Source: Porites lutea
Taxonomy: Eukaryota > Cnidaria > Anthozoa > Scleractinia > Poritidae
NCBI RefSeq assembly: GCF_958299795.1
Contig: NC_133211.1
Location: 10,531,711 to 10,595,710, forward strand
Direction of reading: 5' to 3'
Length of the DNA: 64,000 nucleotides
The position numbers were made by a program, and so were the translations under genes. A model generated the notes under the pieces. The model was not told where the DNA came from. It did not search any database and saw only the letters and a list, made by a program, of their open reading frames with translations. Below are positions 23,591 through 35,876 of this stretch, in pieces. Within the stretch, counting starts at the first letter, position 1. Every line of letters begins with the position of its first letter.

Positions 23591-25341
23591 GCCAGAAGTA
23601 ACAGAGGATTAGTTATTCAGGTGACATTTTAGGATCTGATCAGAACTTGAATGTGCTAAGATGTCAAAAAGTCCCCCAAAATGCACAAAACATTATTGGA
23701 GGTCTAAGCAATCGAGCATTAACTCCCTAACAGTTATCCTTTTGTGACTTCGAATTCTCAGGAAGCATGCATTCTTGAAGCTTTAACGACTCATTGTCTC
23801 ATGATGCTGAACCCGGAAACGAAACCATGAATACCACAAAGTATCTTTTGATCTTACCCGCCAATTGGAGTGAAACGGCTGAGTTCCATGTTCTTGAGAT
23901 TGTAGTGTTTCCTTGTCTAACCTGTCACAATGAATGACGCACTTTTTACTTTTTATTCCTGATAAACTTCTGGAGCTGGAGGCGAGCTTATCAGAAAAAG
24001 CAACCCTGCATTACTTCTTGACCCCATATCTAATTGCAACTGACCCAGACTCTCAATCATGCCAAAATGAACTTGATCCTCAACTTTAAATTCAACGAAG
24101 ATGTCACGACTTCCCGTGACGGAGCCACAACTTAAGGAAAGTGCAATGGTACCGGGTAGAGTGGGGCCGGGGCGGGGTGCTCATCAGACCTTGATTTCAT
24201 CTTGATTCTCTGGCTCCGTTACCCGGGGTGCCAGAGACTTTTCTAGCGCGGTTTCCGGTTTCGTGGCTTCGGCCTACGGCCGAAGAGGTGTCGGCCTTCA
24301 GCCAACACCAAAAATTCGCGCCGCACGGGGGAAAAACCTCTGGTATCCAGGGTATGGCTCCGTGTACTTGGTAAGCATGAAGCAAGGGAAGCAAGGGTAA
24401 AAGGTACAAAAAACGGTCCCCAAATACGTATGGGCCGGGACTGCATGTGCAAAAGGGAAAGGTGCGTCAAGGAAAATCTTGCAGAATGATAACTAACGCC
24501 TGTGACTCAGCATAGGACAGTTAAAGCGGATTGGGAAAGAACACTTTTGTAATCTTTATTATGTAATTAACACATGTGCCATTAGGTATTCTGAGGTTGA
24601 TAAAGTTCCTGTTCTGGGCCCAGTTGTTCGAAGGCCGATTAGCGCTTAACCCAGGGTTAAACTTAACCCGGGTTTCTCTTTCTTGTGTTCAAAAGCATTT
24701 TCTCGGATAATTTTCTCTGTTATATTTAGAGCTTTCAATCATCAACTTGCAGACAAAAAGAATTAAAACTGAAATGCTTTTTAAGCTTTCAAATCTGAAT
24801 TCAAATCTTGCACTAATCTTGGGTTATCTTAACCTGGCTTTGAACAACACGGCCCTGTTCTGTTCTAGGATTGAGGACGGGGGAGCGGTGGGGTCTGGGT
24901 TTCGTTTCGATCTAAAAACGAGGGGAGGAGGGGCTGGCTCTTTCGCCAGTTTCCTTCTAAATATAAGTTTTGCGTGACAAGAACTTTCCGCTTTCCTTTG
25001 TTACCGTATCAGCCAATTTAAAGATTTTACAAATATGGATGAAAAATCAAAGATGAATTTGCCGTTACTGCTAGTCTTGGCCACGTTGCATCAGTTAAAG
25101 CCCAGCCTAACTGGATCGCGATCCCGTTGGTCACTAAGAGTGGATTGAAAGTCTATTTTTCGTTCATGGCGAAGCGTTTTCGCGTTTTTACCTTCAATGT
25201 GTTTGATTTCTCAGTCACGTATTTATTTTCCACACTAACGCTATCCCTTCCTTCATGCGCGGACCTTTCTTAGAACAAATCATAACCTTTAGTAAAATTT
25301 AAAGGACTTTAAATGTCTAAATGTCAACTAAAGAGTAACTA
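23591..25341. other. Intergenic stretch with a short MITE
   Basis: No gene is supported. One foldback element is listed separately at 24221-24354. A low-complexity, purine-rich patch lies at about 24865-24935. The remainder is AT-rich single-copy-looking sequence. Confidence 0.4.
24221..24354. repeat. Short foldback MITE with acccggggtgccagag ends
   Basis: acccggggtgccagag on the left is the inverted match of ctctggtatccagggt on the right, with a few mismatches. The interior is GC-rich, with a small inner palindrome around cggcctacggccg. Confidence 0.55.
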
Positions 25342-25693
25342 TTAAATTATATCTTCCTGGCGTTGCCATGACAACATCTCATTCACATCCTCAAGTTGGG
25401 GGTTTCTGTCTGTGGAACTTTGATTGACTTCCTGGATAAAGGAAGTTTTAACTCTTGTGCGTAATGGCGAGTTGTCCGTAAGGCGGCAGTTGAAAGTCCT
25501 TTCGTAACAACTTGTGTTCTTTTCCACTTAAGAATTTATCGAATCAAGGTTTGATCCGATACTTTTCGTGTTTGTAAGCCAACTCATGATCCGATGTCTT
25601 TATTCTCTACCGCTATTCCAGTATTCACGAGGGTTCTCTCTCTTTTCCCACACTGACGATGACGTGAACTTAATTTCATTCATTCTCAGGACT

Positions 25694-26884
25694 TCAATCA
25701 TAAAATCCTGCAAAACAAATAAATGACAGTTTGTTGATCTCTTGAGACTGTTTGGTTTGCTACACGCAACTCTTTAAAAATAAGGGAGAATACTAACTGA
25801 GCAATAATGACTTCAAGAAATGTTGTTTTCTTCCAAATTCTCTTACCGTATTTGTTCTGTGAACTAACAGTGAAAGGTTTGAAACCAGGAGTCATTTCAT
25901 AAGTTGGTGGAATATGATTGTTTGGGTATGGAGTCCTGAATAGGACTGTTGTTGACAGCGACTGACATTTCGACCTGTGCGGTAGCATAGTTAATTGAGT
26001 GGAATGGTTATGAAACCCGTCAGACTCCTTTGTTATATGTTTTTGCGGACCTGAAAGTGCACAAAATTCAAAAGAATTCCTATCATTTTGATTGTATTGA
26101 CCAATAAAAACGTTGCATTAATTTATTCCGTAACAATTTGCCAACAGAAAACAAAGGATTGTGCACTTTCACGGTGCTTTGAACATAAAATGCAGCACTG
26201 TTGTTTTTATCATTGATGTTTGCCGCTTTTCATAACCAGTCTCCTCTAATAACTATGGCGGTAGTCAACTTCAGAGTCAATTTGATGTTGTATTACGACA
26301 GTTGATGGTATTAAATACCACTTCTTAACCGGGTGAGGTCGTTACAGGTATTTATGGTCAATTGACCATAACATGGATGCCTTGGACACCCAGCTAATAA
26401 TGCCCAGTCATTACAAGGAAATCTTGCCCGCTCTGCTGCTGATCAGAGGGTGCATACTATTGTAGCCATATATTAAGCTCTGGTTATTGACTTGACCTGT
26501 CTGTCAGTTAAGCTGTAATGTATTAGTACTATAACATTTTGTCTTGTTTCTCCCCTAATGCTTTTCACACACTTAAAATTACTTTAAGTAAAAATTAAAA
26601 TAGAAGGGGAAAGGGTTGATCTACATTTCCAGTGAATACTTCTACAGAAACACAGATTCCATTAACATACCCTATCTTCTGGGGACTTTGTAGTTTTGTA
26701 ACGTATACAACTCATCATGGCTTTTCTAAACACTGAGCAGTCCTGAAACTTTCCATATATATAATACTGATGAAACTGATTCCTGGAGGCTGATGAAAAG
26801 TATTATCAAAAAATTAATTTTACCAGATTACAATAATACCTACATAACAAACTGATAATAATAATAATAAACATCATCATCATT

Positions 26885-26919
<35 letters not shown>

Positions 26920-27824
26920 TATCATCATTGGTTTAAGGTCATTTCACCAACGAGTTGTTTCACCTACGTCCTGTCGTTTCGCTCACGTGTTACATTGTTT
27001 TGCTTATGTGTTTTTGCTTGATTACTACAAGTAAGTCTAATGTTGTCATACCATGGAAAACTTACATGCACAAAATCTCCATTTGTCAAAAAATTCCAGA
27101 CACTTGGGTGCCTACAGAGGGAAATAAAAAAAGATTTAATTATTTTTACATATGTCTCTCTATCTTTATATAGCTCTCATATCATCAGTATGTGACTTCC
27201 CTAACCTAACTGTGGTCAATTCATTTTATCCATTCAGTTCATAAACCTCACTTGTCTTCCCAGTGATTGTCTAGACTATTGCAAACTCAATCTAAACAGC
27301 TTTGACTTTCCTGATTTTGTGTCATGACTTATGTTTCGTAGTTTTTCCTGTTGTTTATTTCTCCCTTCTCCACTTGGAAACGAAAAAATCATGCATCACA
27401 GGCCTGTACCCATTTCTACCCGGCTTCACCCCTACCCCCATCCCTACCCTTACCCCACACCCTCCCCCCACTCCCACCGCCAACTTTTACTTAACTGAAA
27501 GAAATAACAAGCGCGACCTGACTTGCATTCTGTTTCTCATGAATCAAAAAATGCATTTTTGCCTAATTTACTTTTGGAGCTTGGTGGAAATATTTCCCCG
27601 ATCTGAAAAAAAGCAATCGCCATACAGGATCTATTTCTGATGTAATTACCGATCAATATTACCGAAGGGTTCTACAGAACTATTTACCAATCAATCAGTG
27701 ACAACATTTTAGAAAAAGTATGCCTTTAAAATATTACGGGATAAGAATAACCTACCTTAAATTCAGAGGTCGTCACGTTGTCATTTTCAACGATATTCTG
27801 TTCTCCAAAAATACTCGATGTCAT
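25694..27824 (-). CDS. Unrecognised small protein, 4 short exons, head-to-head with TXNDC17
   Basis: Four minus-strand exons join in perfect phase: 27824-27756 (ATG, ends AAG|GTAGGT), 27111-27066 (acceptor ctctgtag, donor T|GTAAGT), 26050-25847 (acceptor ctttcag, donor G|GTAAGA) and 25707-25694 (acceptor ttttgcag, stop TGA). The product is 110 residues: an acidic N-terminus, then CLEFFDKWRFC, later PPTYEMTPGFKPF, ending NKYGFYD. There is no signal peptide or membrane span. An alternative last exon (25526-25342, weaker acceptor cttaag) also keeps frame and would give 167 residues. I cannot name it. Short Pro/Tyr-rich proteins of this style are common among axonemal microtubule inner proteins, but that is a guess. 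Four consensus splice junctions in phase make a real gene likely. Confidence 0.72.
26865..26930. repeat. (ATC)n microsatellite
   Basis: A run of cat/atc triplets with a few interruptions follows a short (aat)n run. It lies in an intron of the small minus-strand gene. Confidence 0.95.
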
Positions 27825-27952
27825 GATCGAGACTTCGATCGAACTGTGCTCGGAAGACTGGATACGAACGACCGATTGGATTTCTGGGAGATTGTAAAAT
27901 GATAGAAAAACAGCTCAGCTGTAATTGGAAGCGAGGCTAACGGAGAGGAAAC
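27825..27952. promoter_or_regulatory. Probable bidirectional promoter
   Basis: Only 128 bp separate the start codons of the divergent small gene (27824, minus) and TXNDC17 (27953, plus). The gap has no TATA box but carries two ATTGG words (27875-27879 and 27924-27928), which are inverted CCAAT boxes, a feature often found in bidirectional promoters. Both 5' UTRs must also fit here or overlap. Confidence 0.55.
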
Positions 27953-30900
27953 ATGTCTGAACCAAGGCAATTGCAAATTCAGGTGGAAGGGCTCCAAAAT
28001 CTAAAGGAAACGTTAGAAGAGCATAAAGGAAAGCAGATAGTTGTGATGTTTATTGGATCGATGTTAGAGGAAGGCGATCATATCGGGGAAAGTTGGTGCC
28101 CGGACTGCCGAGATGGTAAGCACAGTTAATGGAATGATTGATGGCTCGATAATCGATAATACGAGGAAGAGCCTTTTCAGTTTTAAAAGGTTTTGAAATA
28201 TAGATCTTTTGTTGGACAAGGCTTGTTGATCTTAACCATAATTATTTCTTCCTTGCATCAGTTGGCAGTTATCACCAGGTTTCCCAGAGAATTACAGTTA
28301 ATTTCGATTTGTTTTTTTTTTCTCTCCCTCAAAGTGAGACTACACCCACGTCTCACTTTTTAACATGATCAGCTGTTTTTGTATCAAGTATTCATGTGCC
28401 GATGAAAAAGCCTTCATTTCCTTTGCCAGATTAATTTCGAGAGCCTGCATTATTTTTGCAGTTGTCCTATGAAACGATTAACTGTTATAAAGATAAAAAA
28501 AAATATCCAGTATTCGAAATTACCATTCCTTGTAAATGCTGGTTGCAGGACTAATATATTTATTAAGCAATAGCAATTAAAACGGTTCTGTAAACATGTG
28601 AAGCCTACCCGTGGGAGATGTTGGGAGAACAAGAGATTTGGCGAGTGATTTACAAGCTTTTTGAGTGTTCTCGTAACATCACAAGTGGGTTATCACGCTG
28701 GTAAACCTGGTGAAAGTGGTCTATTGCTTTTATAAAATAACTTTAAGTTTCCTATGAGTTTACCGGCACAATAAACCATAGGTTTTTAACCAATCAGAAC
28801 GAGCATGCTATCTTAGTTATTTTATAAATAAATATAGCAGGACTGATATATACAAATTTAGCTTTTTTCCCAGGTCCATTAAAGAATGAAACGAACTTCC
28901 CAAAACAATTTTTGAAGCTGCCAACACAGAGGCCTTCAAGCTTGCCTTGATGGCCCAGGCCAGATCCCGTTGAACATTTGAACATTTGTTATTTTTATAT
29001 CACCAGCACAAATTCACTGCATTGTGTTTTAGCTCACACAGCACGAGCACAGCACATATCTGCTGAAGATGGGTTGCACTGCCCTTTGCAGATCAGACAT
29101 TTAGATTTAGAACTTAGTTTTTTTCAAGTGACTGTAGCTTTTTTTACCCTTCACTCCTAGGGATGCATCGTGGGGGGATATGTCATTTTAATTTGGTCAG
29201 CACTCATCTCCATACTCCAAACTGACATTTCCCACTCAGTGGCTCTCACAAGACATTTCTCTTTTCCTACATGAAATGTCTATGTCTCTTGAAATTTCTG
29301 CTTGATAAAATGTTCATGAAAGTCTAAAAGCATCAATGGAAAGAGGCTCTGCTATAATCTTTATTATGTGCATGTAAAATGACTGTTGTTCTTTTTTTCT
29401 GACCACAAAAGATGAGCAAAACTCAACAATAAATTATACGGGAGACTATTAATAATTAATAGTCTCCCGTATAATTTATTGTTGAGTTTTGCTCATCTTT
29501 TAGTTAACCACACTTGACTGTGGCGTCACAAACCATATAACAACAGAGGAAAGTATGTACCGAAGAAGTCTATTTTTGTGCACAAAAGCTACTTTTTATT
29601 GCCTTAAATGTGTCTAGTTTGGAAGATTATATACTGGAAAGGTTGGCAACAAAAAAGTTTACTGACCTTTGTGTACTAGCGCGTAGATAGATTACTGTGA
29701 AAAATCCCAAAAAATGTGGTTAATTATGCAACAAATGGCCGCCATTGATGAGTTATGCAACAAAATATTATGCGATGCACGATGGGAAGGGTGTTACATC
29801 CTCCTTTTTTAAGTAGAAGCAGTTTAATAAGCTTATTAATGTTTCACAATTTGCACATAATTAGTGTTTTTTTTTGTTTTTTGTTTTTTTTAAATTTATA
29901 ATCACACTTGGCATTCACTTACAATACAGCTACACAACTTAAAATACAAATACGGTACTAACTTACAACAAGACTACAAAATTTACTTACGTTACAGCTT
30001 TACTACTTACTTGTTTGCTATTTACTTACATTAAAATACCTAAAACTAGTTTACAACAAAAAGAAAAGGACTACTAAAGACAATAAATAAATGAAAAGAA
30101 AGAAAGAAAAAAGGCGACTCCTCTGCCTAATAACGGTTTTTAGCAATAACTACTTGAGATAACATTGACAACAATTGCTAATATTAATTATAAATCATAA
30201 ATATGTATAATTAGATGATTAATAAGATGATTAATAAACAGTGCGGAAAGATATGTGAAATAGATACTTTAATTAAGAAATATTGGCGGTATGTCTAGCT
30301 CTCAATTGCACTTTGGCCTTGGTTCATTTACAGAAAATGGATAAATAGGAAAGCTTTTATTTTACCAAAAGCTATGTAATGTTGAGAAGTGGACGTAAAG
30401 GATTCCATTTCTTAGAAGTTACATCAATGTTGTTGGACTCTATGTAAAAATGCGATTTAAGGGACATAAGAAAAGTTGTTAAATTCGGAATTTTCTGGTT
30501 GACCCTGCAGCTCCATATATAATATCTTGCCAGGAGAAAGCAGAAATTTAGTTGAAGTGAAAACTTAGAGGTGTCTGGTTTCAGGCCCAGATATACAGCA
30601 GTGTATTTTGGATAATCTATTGTTATTAGATTGATCTGCTTTAGTTTATCAGTCAAATTTTCCCAAAAGGTGGCTACTATTGTACAGTTCCAGAAGAGGT
30701 GGATTAGGTTTTCGGGATGGATGGTACAGAAAGAGCAGTTCGGGTCCTGCTTTATATCAATTTTTGTTAGGAAAAGGTTCGTTGGTAAAATTCGGTGAAG
30801 GAATCTAAATTGAAAGTTTACAAGTTTTGTGCTTTTTGTGCACCTAGCTGCCAGACAATAGGCGCTGGTCCAGTCAGCAGAGCATCTTTGGTCGGATTTA

Positions 30901-33900
30901 ATGCTGTCATTCCATTTCTCTTGCCTCTTAACAGGTACGGTGCTTTTGGAAGAGAGGAGCTTCTGGTATACAACTCTGTTCACTTTATCGTTCTTGAAAA
31001 AAGTCTCGGAGAAGGTCTCGGAGGAGGTATTGGGAATGTCTGTGCTACTGGGTTCTTTACTAAGAAAGTTAGTCTTATAATGGTGTCGAAGGGCAGAAAT
31101 TAAGCCGAAGTACTTTATGGGTTGTATTCGTATTTTGTAAGTGCTGATAAAATCTGCTAGGGGGAGAAAATTCCGCGAGTCTGTCATTAAGTGGGCTACC
31201 TTAGTGATTCCATGCAGGAAAAGATGTTTGTAGAAGACCGGTCTGTTTTCGATCCTAATCAGCGAATTATGCCATATATGTTGTTCAAGGAATTGCTGCT
31301 TGGTTTTGACTTTAGCATCAAAATTAATTTCTGACCATATTTCTAAATTTCTTGTAGAAATGGGTCTTGGACCGATATCGACTTTGAAATGTCACGTTTG
31401 TGTAAATTACATGTGAAGACTAGTTTGCCGCCGTACTTCTTAAGTTCTACTTCAAAAAAGTATTTCCATTTTCCGCGGTTAGAGTCGTCAAGGTATTTTT
31501 TGATCGAAACAGTCTTGAGCGATTTGGTAAATGAAGCGATGTCAATCATTTTTAACCCTCCATTATTATAGTCGTTTGTCATGACACTTCGCTTAATCTT
31601 GTCGCACTTATTGTTCCAAAGAAAGCTGAAGAAAAGATCGTTTATTTCTTTTATAATTTTATGATTTGTCGGCAGCGGAGCTAAAATATACGTAAGTTGA
31701 GATGCTGCTAAGCTTTTAATAACTTGGATTTTGCCGAGTAACGTTAGCCGCCTATATTTCCAATTGCTTAATATGTTTTTAATTTTTGTCCGCTTTTTCC
31801 CTATAGTTTAAGCTTAATGTGATATCAGGATCGGTAGAAAGCCAAACGCCAAGGACCTTAACTTTGTTTTCTGGCCATTTAAAATTCTTCTCGGGAAGAA
31901 GTTTTTCCTTATTTCCTGCCATTGATCCAATCCATAGAGCTTCAGTCTTTTTACTGTTGAGTCTGAGACCAGACATACTGCTAAAAGTCTCGATCATCTT
32001 AAGTGTGGCGGATAATGAATCTCTAGTACCGTTAAGAATGAAAGTTGTGTCATCTGCGTACTGGCTAATTTTAATTTCTGAGTTGTTTACAGATATTCCT
32101 TTAATGTTCTTGTTCGATCTGGTTGCTTTAGCTAAAATTTCAGCAGATAGTATAAATAGGTACAGCGAAAGAGGGCAACCTTGCCTAACACCTCTTTGTG
32201 GTTGAAAAAAACAACTCGTCCAGCCATTGTTTAGGACACAGCTTTCGATGTTCTTGTAAAATGTTTGAACCCAGGTTATCAAAGAAGAGCTGAAACCAAA
32301 GTGCTGGAGCGTGCGCTCAATAAAAGACCATTCAAGCGAATCAAAGGCTTTTTCAAAATCTACAAAGAGCAATAGCCCAGGGATATTTTGTTGAGAAGCG
32401 TAGTTTATAATGTTATCTATCAATCTAATGTTTTCTCCAATAAATCTTCCTTTTAGGAAACCGGTCTGGTCGTTATTGATAAGTTTTGGGATAACAGATT
32501 TTATTCGGTTTGCGATAGCTTTCGCAGCTATTTTGTAGTCGCAGTTGAGGAGAGTAAGGGGCCGCCAGTTTTTAATGAAGTGCGGTTCTGCGTCTTTTTT
32601 TGGTATGAGTTTAATGATTCTGCGTCTTTGTGTGATCGAAAGGGCTCCTTTATCATATGAATAGTTGAGTGCACTTATTAAAAGAGGAGATAAGTCTTTC
32701 CAAAAAATTTTGTAGAATTCAGCAGGGAGTCCATCAGTTCCAGGGGTTTTGTCTCGATCCATGCTTCTTAAAGCTTTAAGGCACTCTTGTTCGGTTAAAT
32801 ATCCTTCGCAACTCGTTGCCTCGTTGTCGTCCAGAAACGTTTCGTTTTCAGGTTGAAAAAAATTGCTGTCTGTTGGTATCACATTTTCCTGGGATGTGTA
32901 GAGCTCTTTGTAAAAGGTTTCGCATTCAGCAAGGATTTCCTTATCAGATGTGATAAATTTTTGATCGGTGATTTTAAGCTGGCTTATTGTACTCAGTTTG
33001 AAATGTCTTTTCTCAAGGTTTAGAAAATATTTAGTGTTTTTTTCGCCTTCATTGTACCATTTAATTTTACATCTCAAGATTGCCCCTTGGGTACGTTCTT
33101 TAATTATCTCTTCTAATTCACTTTTGGATAGCTCAAGTTGTTCTGTTTTATTTGTTTTTTGCGTTTCGCTGACAGAAGGCTCTTCAAGTTCTTTTTCTAG
33201 TAAGGCGATTTTTTCCTCTAGCTCATGCTGTTTATGTGAAGTTTTACGCTTTTTGGCAGTAGCGAAGCTAAGAGATTTCTTTTGAATTTTAAGTTTGATC
33301 ATATCCCAAAGGAGCGCAGGGTTTATCGACTTATCATTTGCGTATTCGTTCTCTGTTTCCTGGATAGTTAATTAACCTTATCAAATCAATATAATCCTTA
33401 TCGGCCAGAAGCCATGTGTTGAGTTTCCAAAAACCAGGTCCTCTTGGGTTTGAATGCAGAGATATGTTTAATGTGATCATTGAGTGGTCTGTCTCAAAGC
33501 CCGGTAGAATGTTTGCGGAGGTAATGCTACCCAGAAAGCTCTGACTTGTTAAAAAGAAATCTAGTCTGCAGTGGACAGTAGGCTGTGTTTGGCGCCATGT
33601 ATACCTTCTTTCTTCGGGGTTCAATATTCTCCAAGCATCAACAAGCTCGAGGTTATCGCATATCTCATAAATGGTTTTTTGCGCATTGTGATGTGTTCTG
33701 GGCAGGCCACCTTTTTTATCTATCTCTACATCAAGGACGAGATTGAAATCGCCTCCAATAATGATTTCCTCTCCTAATTAGTGTTAGTCGTTGTGCATTT
33801 TTGCAAAGGCCAATCTCAAGCTGTTATTGGATGGACTGTTTCATATGGCTACTAGGCCTTATGATGATTCTCTTATTAATGTCTTCTTACCTGAGGGGCA

Positions 33901-35876
33901 AGAGTACTTTAACCAAGTTTGGTCATAGGGTACTGGTGCTACTAAAACCTAGCCTGTGAATACAAATGTGTTTCTGGTTTTTGCTCTCTCTGCCCAAAAA
34001 GTAACGTACTCTGGGTACAGGAGCAGCCAAACTACTTCTGTGACAAAAACCTCATTGTCAACTGTGATTATATTTGAGCATAAAGTATGTGCATGGGTCA
34101 GAAATGATTGTGATATTACTGTATTTTTGCTCCTTAGCGGAACCAGTTGTAGAAGCTGCTTTGCAACAAGCATCAACAGACATGGTCTTTATTTTAGTTG
34201 TTGTTGGTGACAAGCCAACGTAAGTTCAATCTTTCTTTTCATCATTATTTTCATAACATAGGTCTGCCTTTATTGTATAATTTCAAATGCATGATTTTTT
34301 TTAATGTACCCTTCTAAAGTCCTTCATTCCTATATGTAGTCAAATATGAAGGTATGATGCTTGTAAATTTTAAGTCTTTGGATGAATTCCTATGAAGTGT
34401 GACCATTCAAATGCATTCTCTCAGCAGAAATTTTACCGGGTACAGTGTACTACATGTCTTTCTGTATGTTACAAGATGAAGGGGGAAATTTTCGTTGGAT
34501 TTTGAGTTGGCCACCTCTACAGGGTCATACCTAGAGGGGTGACCCTAGGGTGCCCATGACCCCCCCCTTTTGTGGGATAATTGTTTTATGTCCCTATAAT
34601 TCAGGTGGCCAAAACACACAAATACAAAGAATCAACATGCAATTAATCTTTTCCAGTGCTAGATAGTTACTCCATTTACAGGACGTAACATCTGCAGTGG
34701 ACCACGTTCTTGTTCGTTACTAAAATAGAGTAATTTATGCGACATGGAACTTAATAATCTATGTAGCTATTTTGTAGGCTTGTCCCTCCCCCCACGCTCA
34801 CTGCTCATCCAAAAAAAAGTCACTTTTAGTATAACATGGCGTAGATGTTGACATACCAATCTGATAAGTACCCTGGGCATGACATAGTGTGACCCCCCCC
34901 CCCTTTGAAAAATCCTAGGTAGGCCCCTGCTGTAGTAGTGAAAGCTGCAAACAGTGTTTTAAAGACTGTCACTCTCATTTAGGGTTTACCTTGGAGTAAG
35001 AACCTGTGATCTGTTTTTTTTTGTTTATTTTCCTAGGTTCTATTTTGCCGACTTCTTTGTTTCCTTTGTTTTATGTCACTCATGAGTTTCACAGGTCCTT
35101 ACAATGAGGATGAGCTCTTGATGTAGCTGGCATAAACATTATAGAGTCAAGCTATTAACTTTTACATGCAGTGAAATTTTTGTTGTCCAACAGGTGGAAA
35201 GATTCCAATAATGAATTCAGAACAAGTCCAGATTTCCAACTGAAAGAAATTCCCACAATTGTGGAGTATGGCACGGTAAGTTAATTTGAAAGCCATGAGT
35301 TCATGCAGAAAAAAAAGAACAAAATAGATATGCAAAAATAATTGAGAATTGCTTCAATTCATGCTTAGTGTGTGTATACAAGTTATGGATGCACGTGCGA
35401 GGTTTGGAGTTACTTGAGACGTAACCAAGAGCAACTGTAGCTTCTTGTCAGAGTGTGTTAGGAAATTTTAAAGGTTCCTTGCCCAATGCGTGGTCCAAGC
35501 AAGTCATCTTCGGACTAAATTATTAATTTGGTCAGCCATGGGGAAGCAAAATGACAGAGTTGCTTGCCCTTAGGACAAACTGGAATTCAAGTTTCTTTCA
35601 AGCCCTTGTTTTGTGTTGTCTAAAGGATTTCAACCATTGCTTTCTTGGCGTTACTGATCTCAGCAATGTCTTTGCTTCTTATGACCCCAACACTGCACAG
35701 ACAAGACACATCATCATTCGTTGTCTTTGTTGATACTATAATTAATTTTAGTTCAAATACATGTACTGCTTGGGTATACTAATTCTGTTCTTGATATTTC
35801 TTTCTTCCAGGCTAAAAGACTTGGTTGTGACGACTGCAAAAAACAAGATCTAGTCAACAATTTCTTTCCCAAATGA
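27953..35876 (+). CDS. TXNDC17: Thioredoxin domain-containing protein 17 (TRP14), 4 exons
   Basis: Exons 27953-28115, 34138-34219, 35194-35275 and 35811-35876 join in phase to a 130-residue protein; the human protein has 123. The active site WCPDC is at residues 48-52, the variant CPDC motif that distinguishes this family from classical thioredoxins (CGPC). Next come AEPVVEAAL, a core strand MVFILVVVG, a WKDSNNEFR segment and the IPTIVEYGT strand with the family's cis-proline. The C-terminus keeps a second Cys pair (CDDC). In other animals this cytosolic protein is reduced by thioredoxin reductase, reduces disulfides such as those of cystine and peroxidases, and modulates NF-kB signalling. 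Intron 1 is about 6 kb, swollen by a LINE and a long palindrome. AATAAA at 36336-36341 is a likely polyadenylation signal. Confidence 0.95.
28116..29857. other. TXNDC17 intron 1, left part
   Basis: No coding exon is supported here. A decayed dispersed repeat is likely at about 28640-28990: its minus strand has a short frame (28794-28985) without features. The 95-bp palindrome within it is listed separately. Confidence 0.4.
29407..29501. repeat. Perfect 95-bp palindrome
   Basis: Two 47-bp arms are exact inverted copies around a single central A (arm begins aaaagatgagcaaaactcaa and ends gggagactattaat). No mismatch is seen. It lies in TXNDC17 intron 1, about 360 bp from the LINE 3' end. RNA across it would form a long uninterrupted hairpin. 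Confidence 0.95.
29858..33785. repeat. 11-bp target site duplication around the LINE
   Basis: taattagtgtt occurs at 29858-29868 and again at 33775-33785, exactly at the two borders of the minus-strand LINE. This defines the insertion and shows that it used target-primed integration with 5' truncation. Confidence 0.85.
29869..33774 (-). mobile_element. L1/Tx1-type LINE, 5'-truncated
   Basis: Read on the minus strand, the element begins inside an AP-type endonuclease (GGDFNLVLD near 33750, CRLDFFL, TDHSMI near 33490). A frame break follows near 33303-33334. Next is a long frame (33302-31779, 507 codons) with the reverse-transcriptase blocks: KTPGTDGLPAEFY, then IKNWRPLTLLN, GLLLFVDFEKAFD, GVRQGCPLS and the catalytic QYADDT. 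Further frames at 31582-31343 and 31187-30372 carry the C-terminal region with a zinc-knuckle-like C-x2-C...H...C (CSFC...HLFWNC). About 0.5 kb of 3' UTR and a T-rich stretch (29869-29893, an A tail on the element strand) end it. Missing 5' end and at least two or three frame breaks mean it is inactive. Confidence 0.93.
33786..35193. other. TXNDC17 intron sequence with C-rich tracts
   Basis: Apart from exon 2 (34138-34219), no coding sequence is seen. Two related stretches with poly-C runs (34550-34570 and 34890-34905), near the words 'catacctag' and 'tcctaggtagg', look like the two ends of a decayed foldback element. Confidence 0.35.

Noticed and set aside
25698-25988. 96-codon single-exon reading of the small minus-strand gene
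   Set aside because: It reads through a consensus donor at 25847/25846; the spliced four-exon model explains the sequence better.
32968-33285. Ser/Leu-rich plus-strand frame
   Set aside because: Antisense shadow of the LINE polymerase frame.
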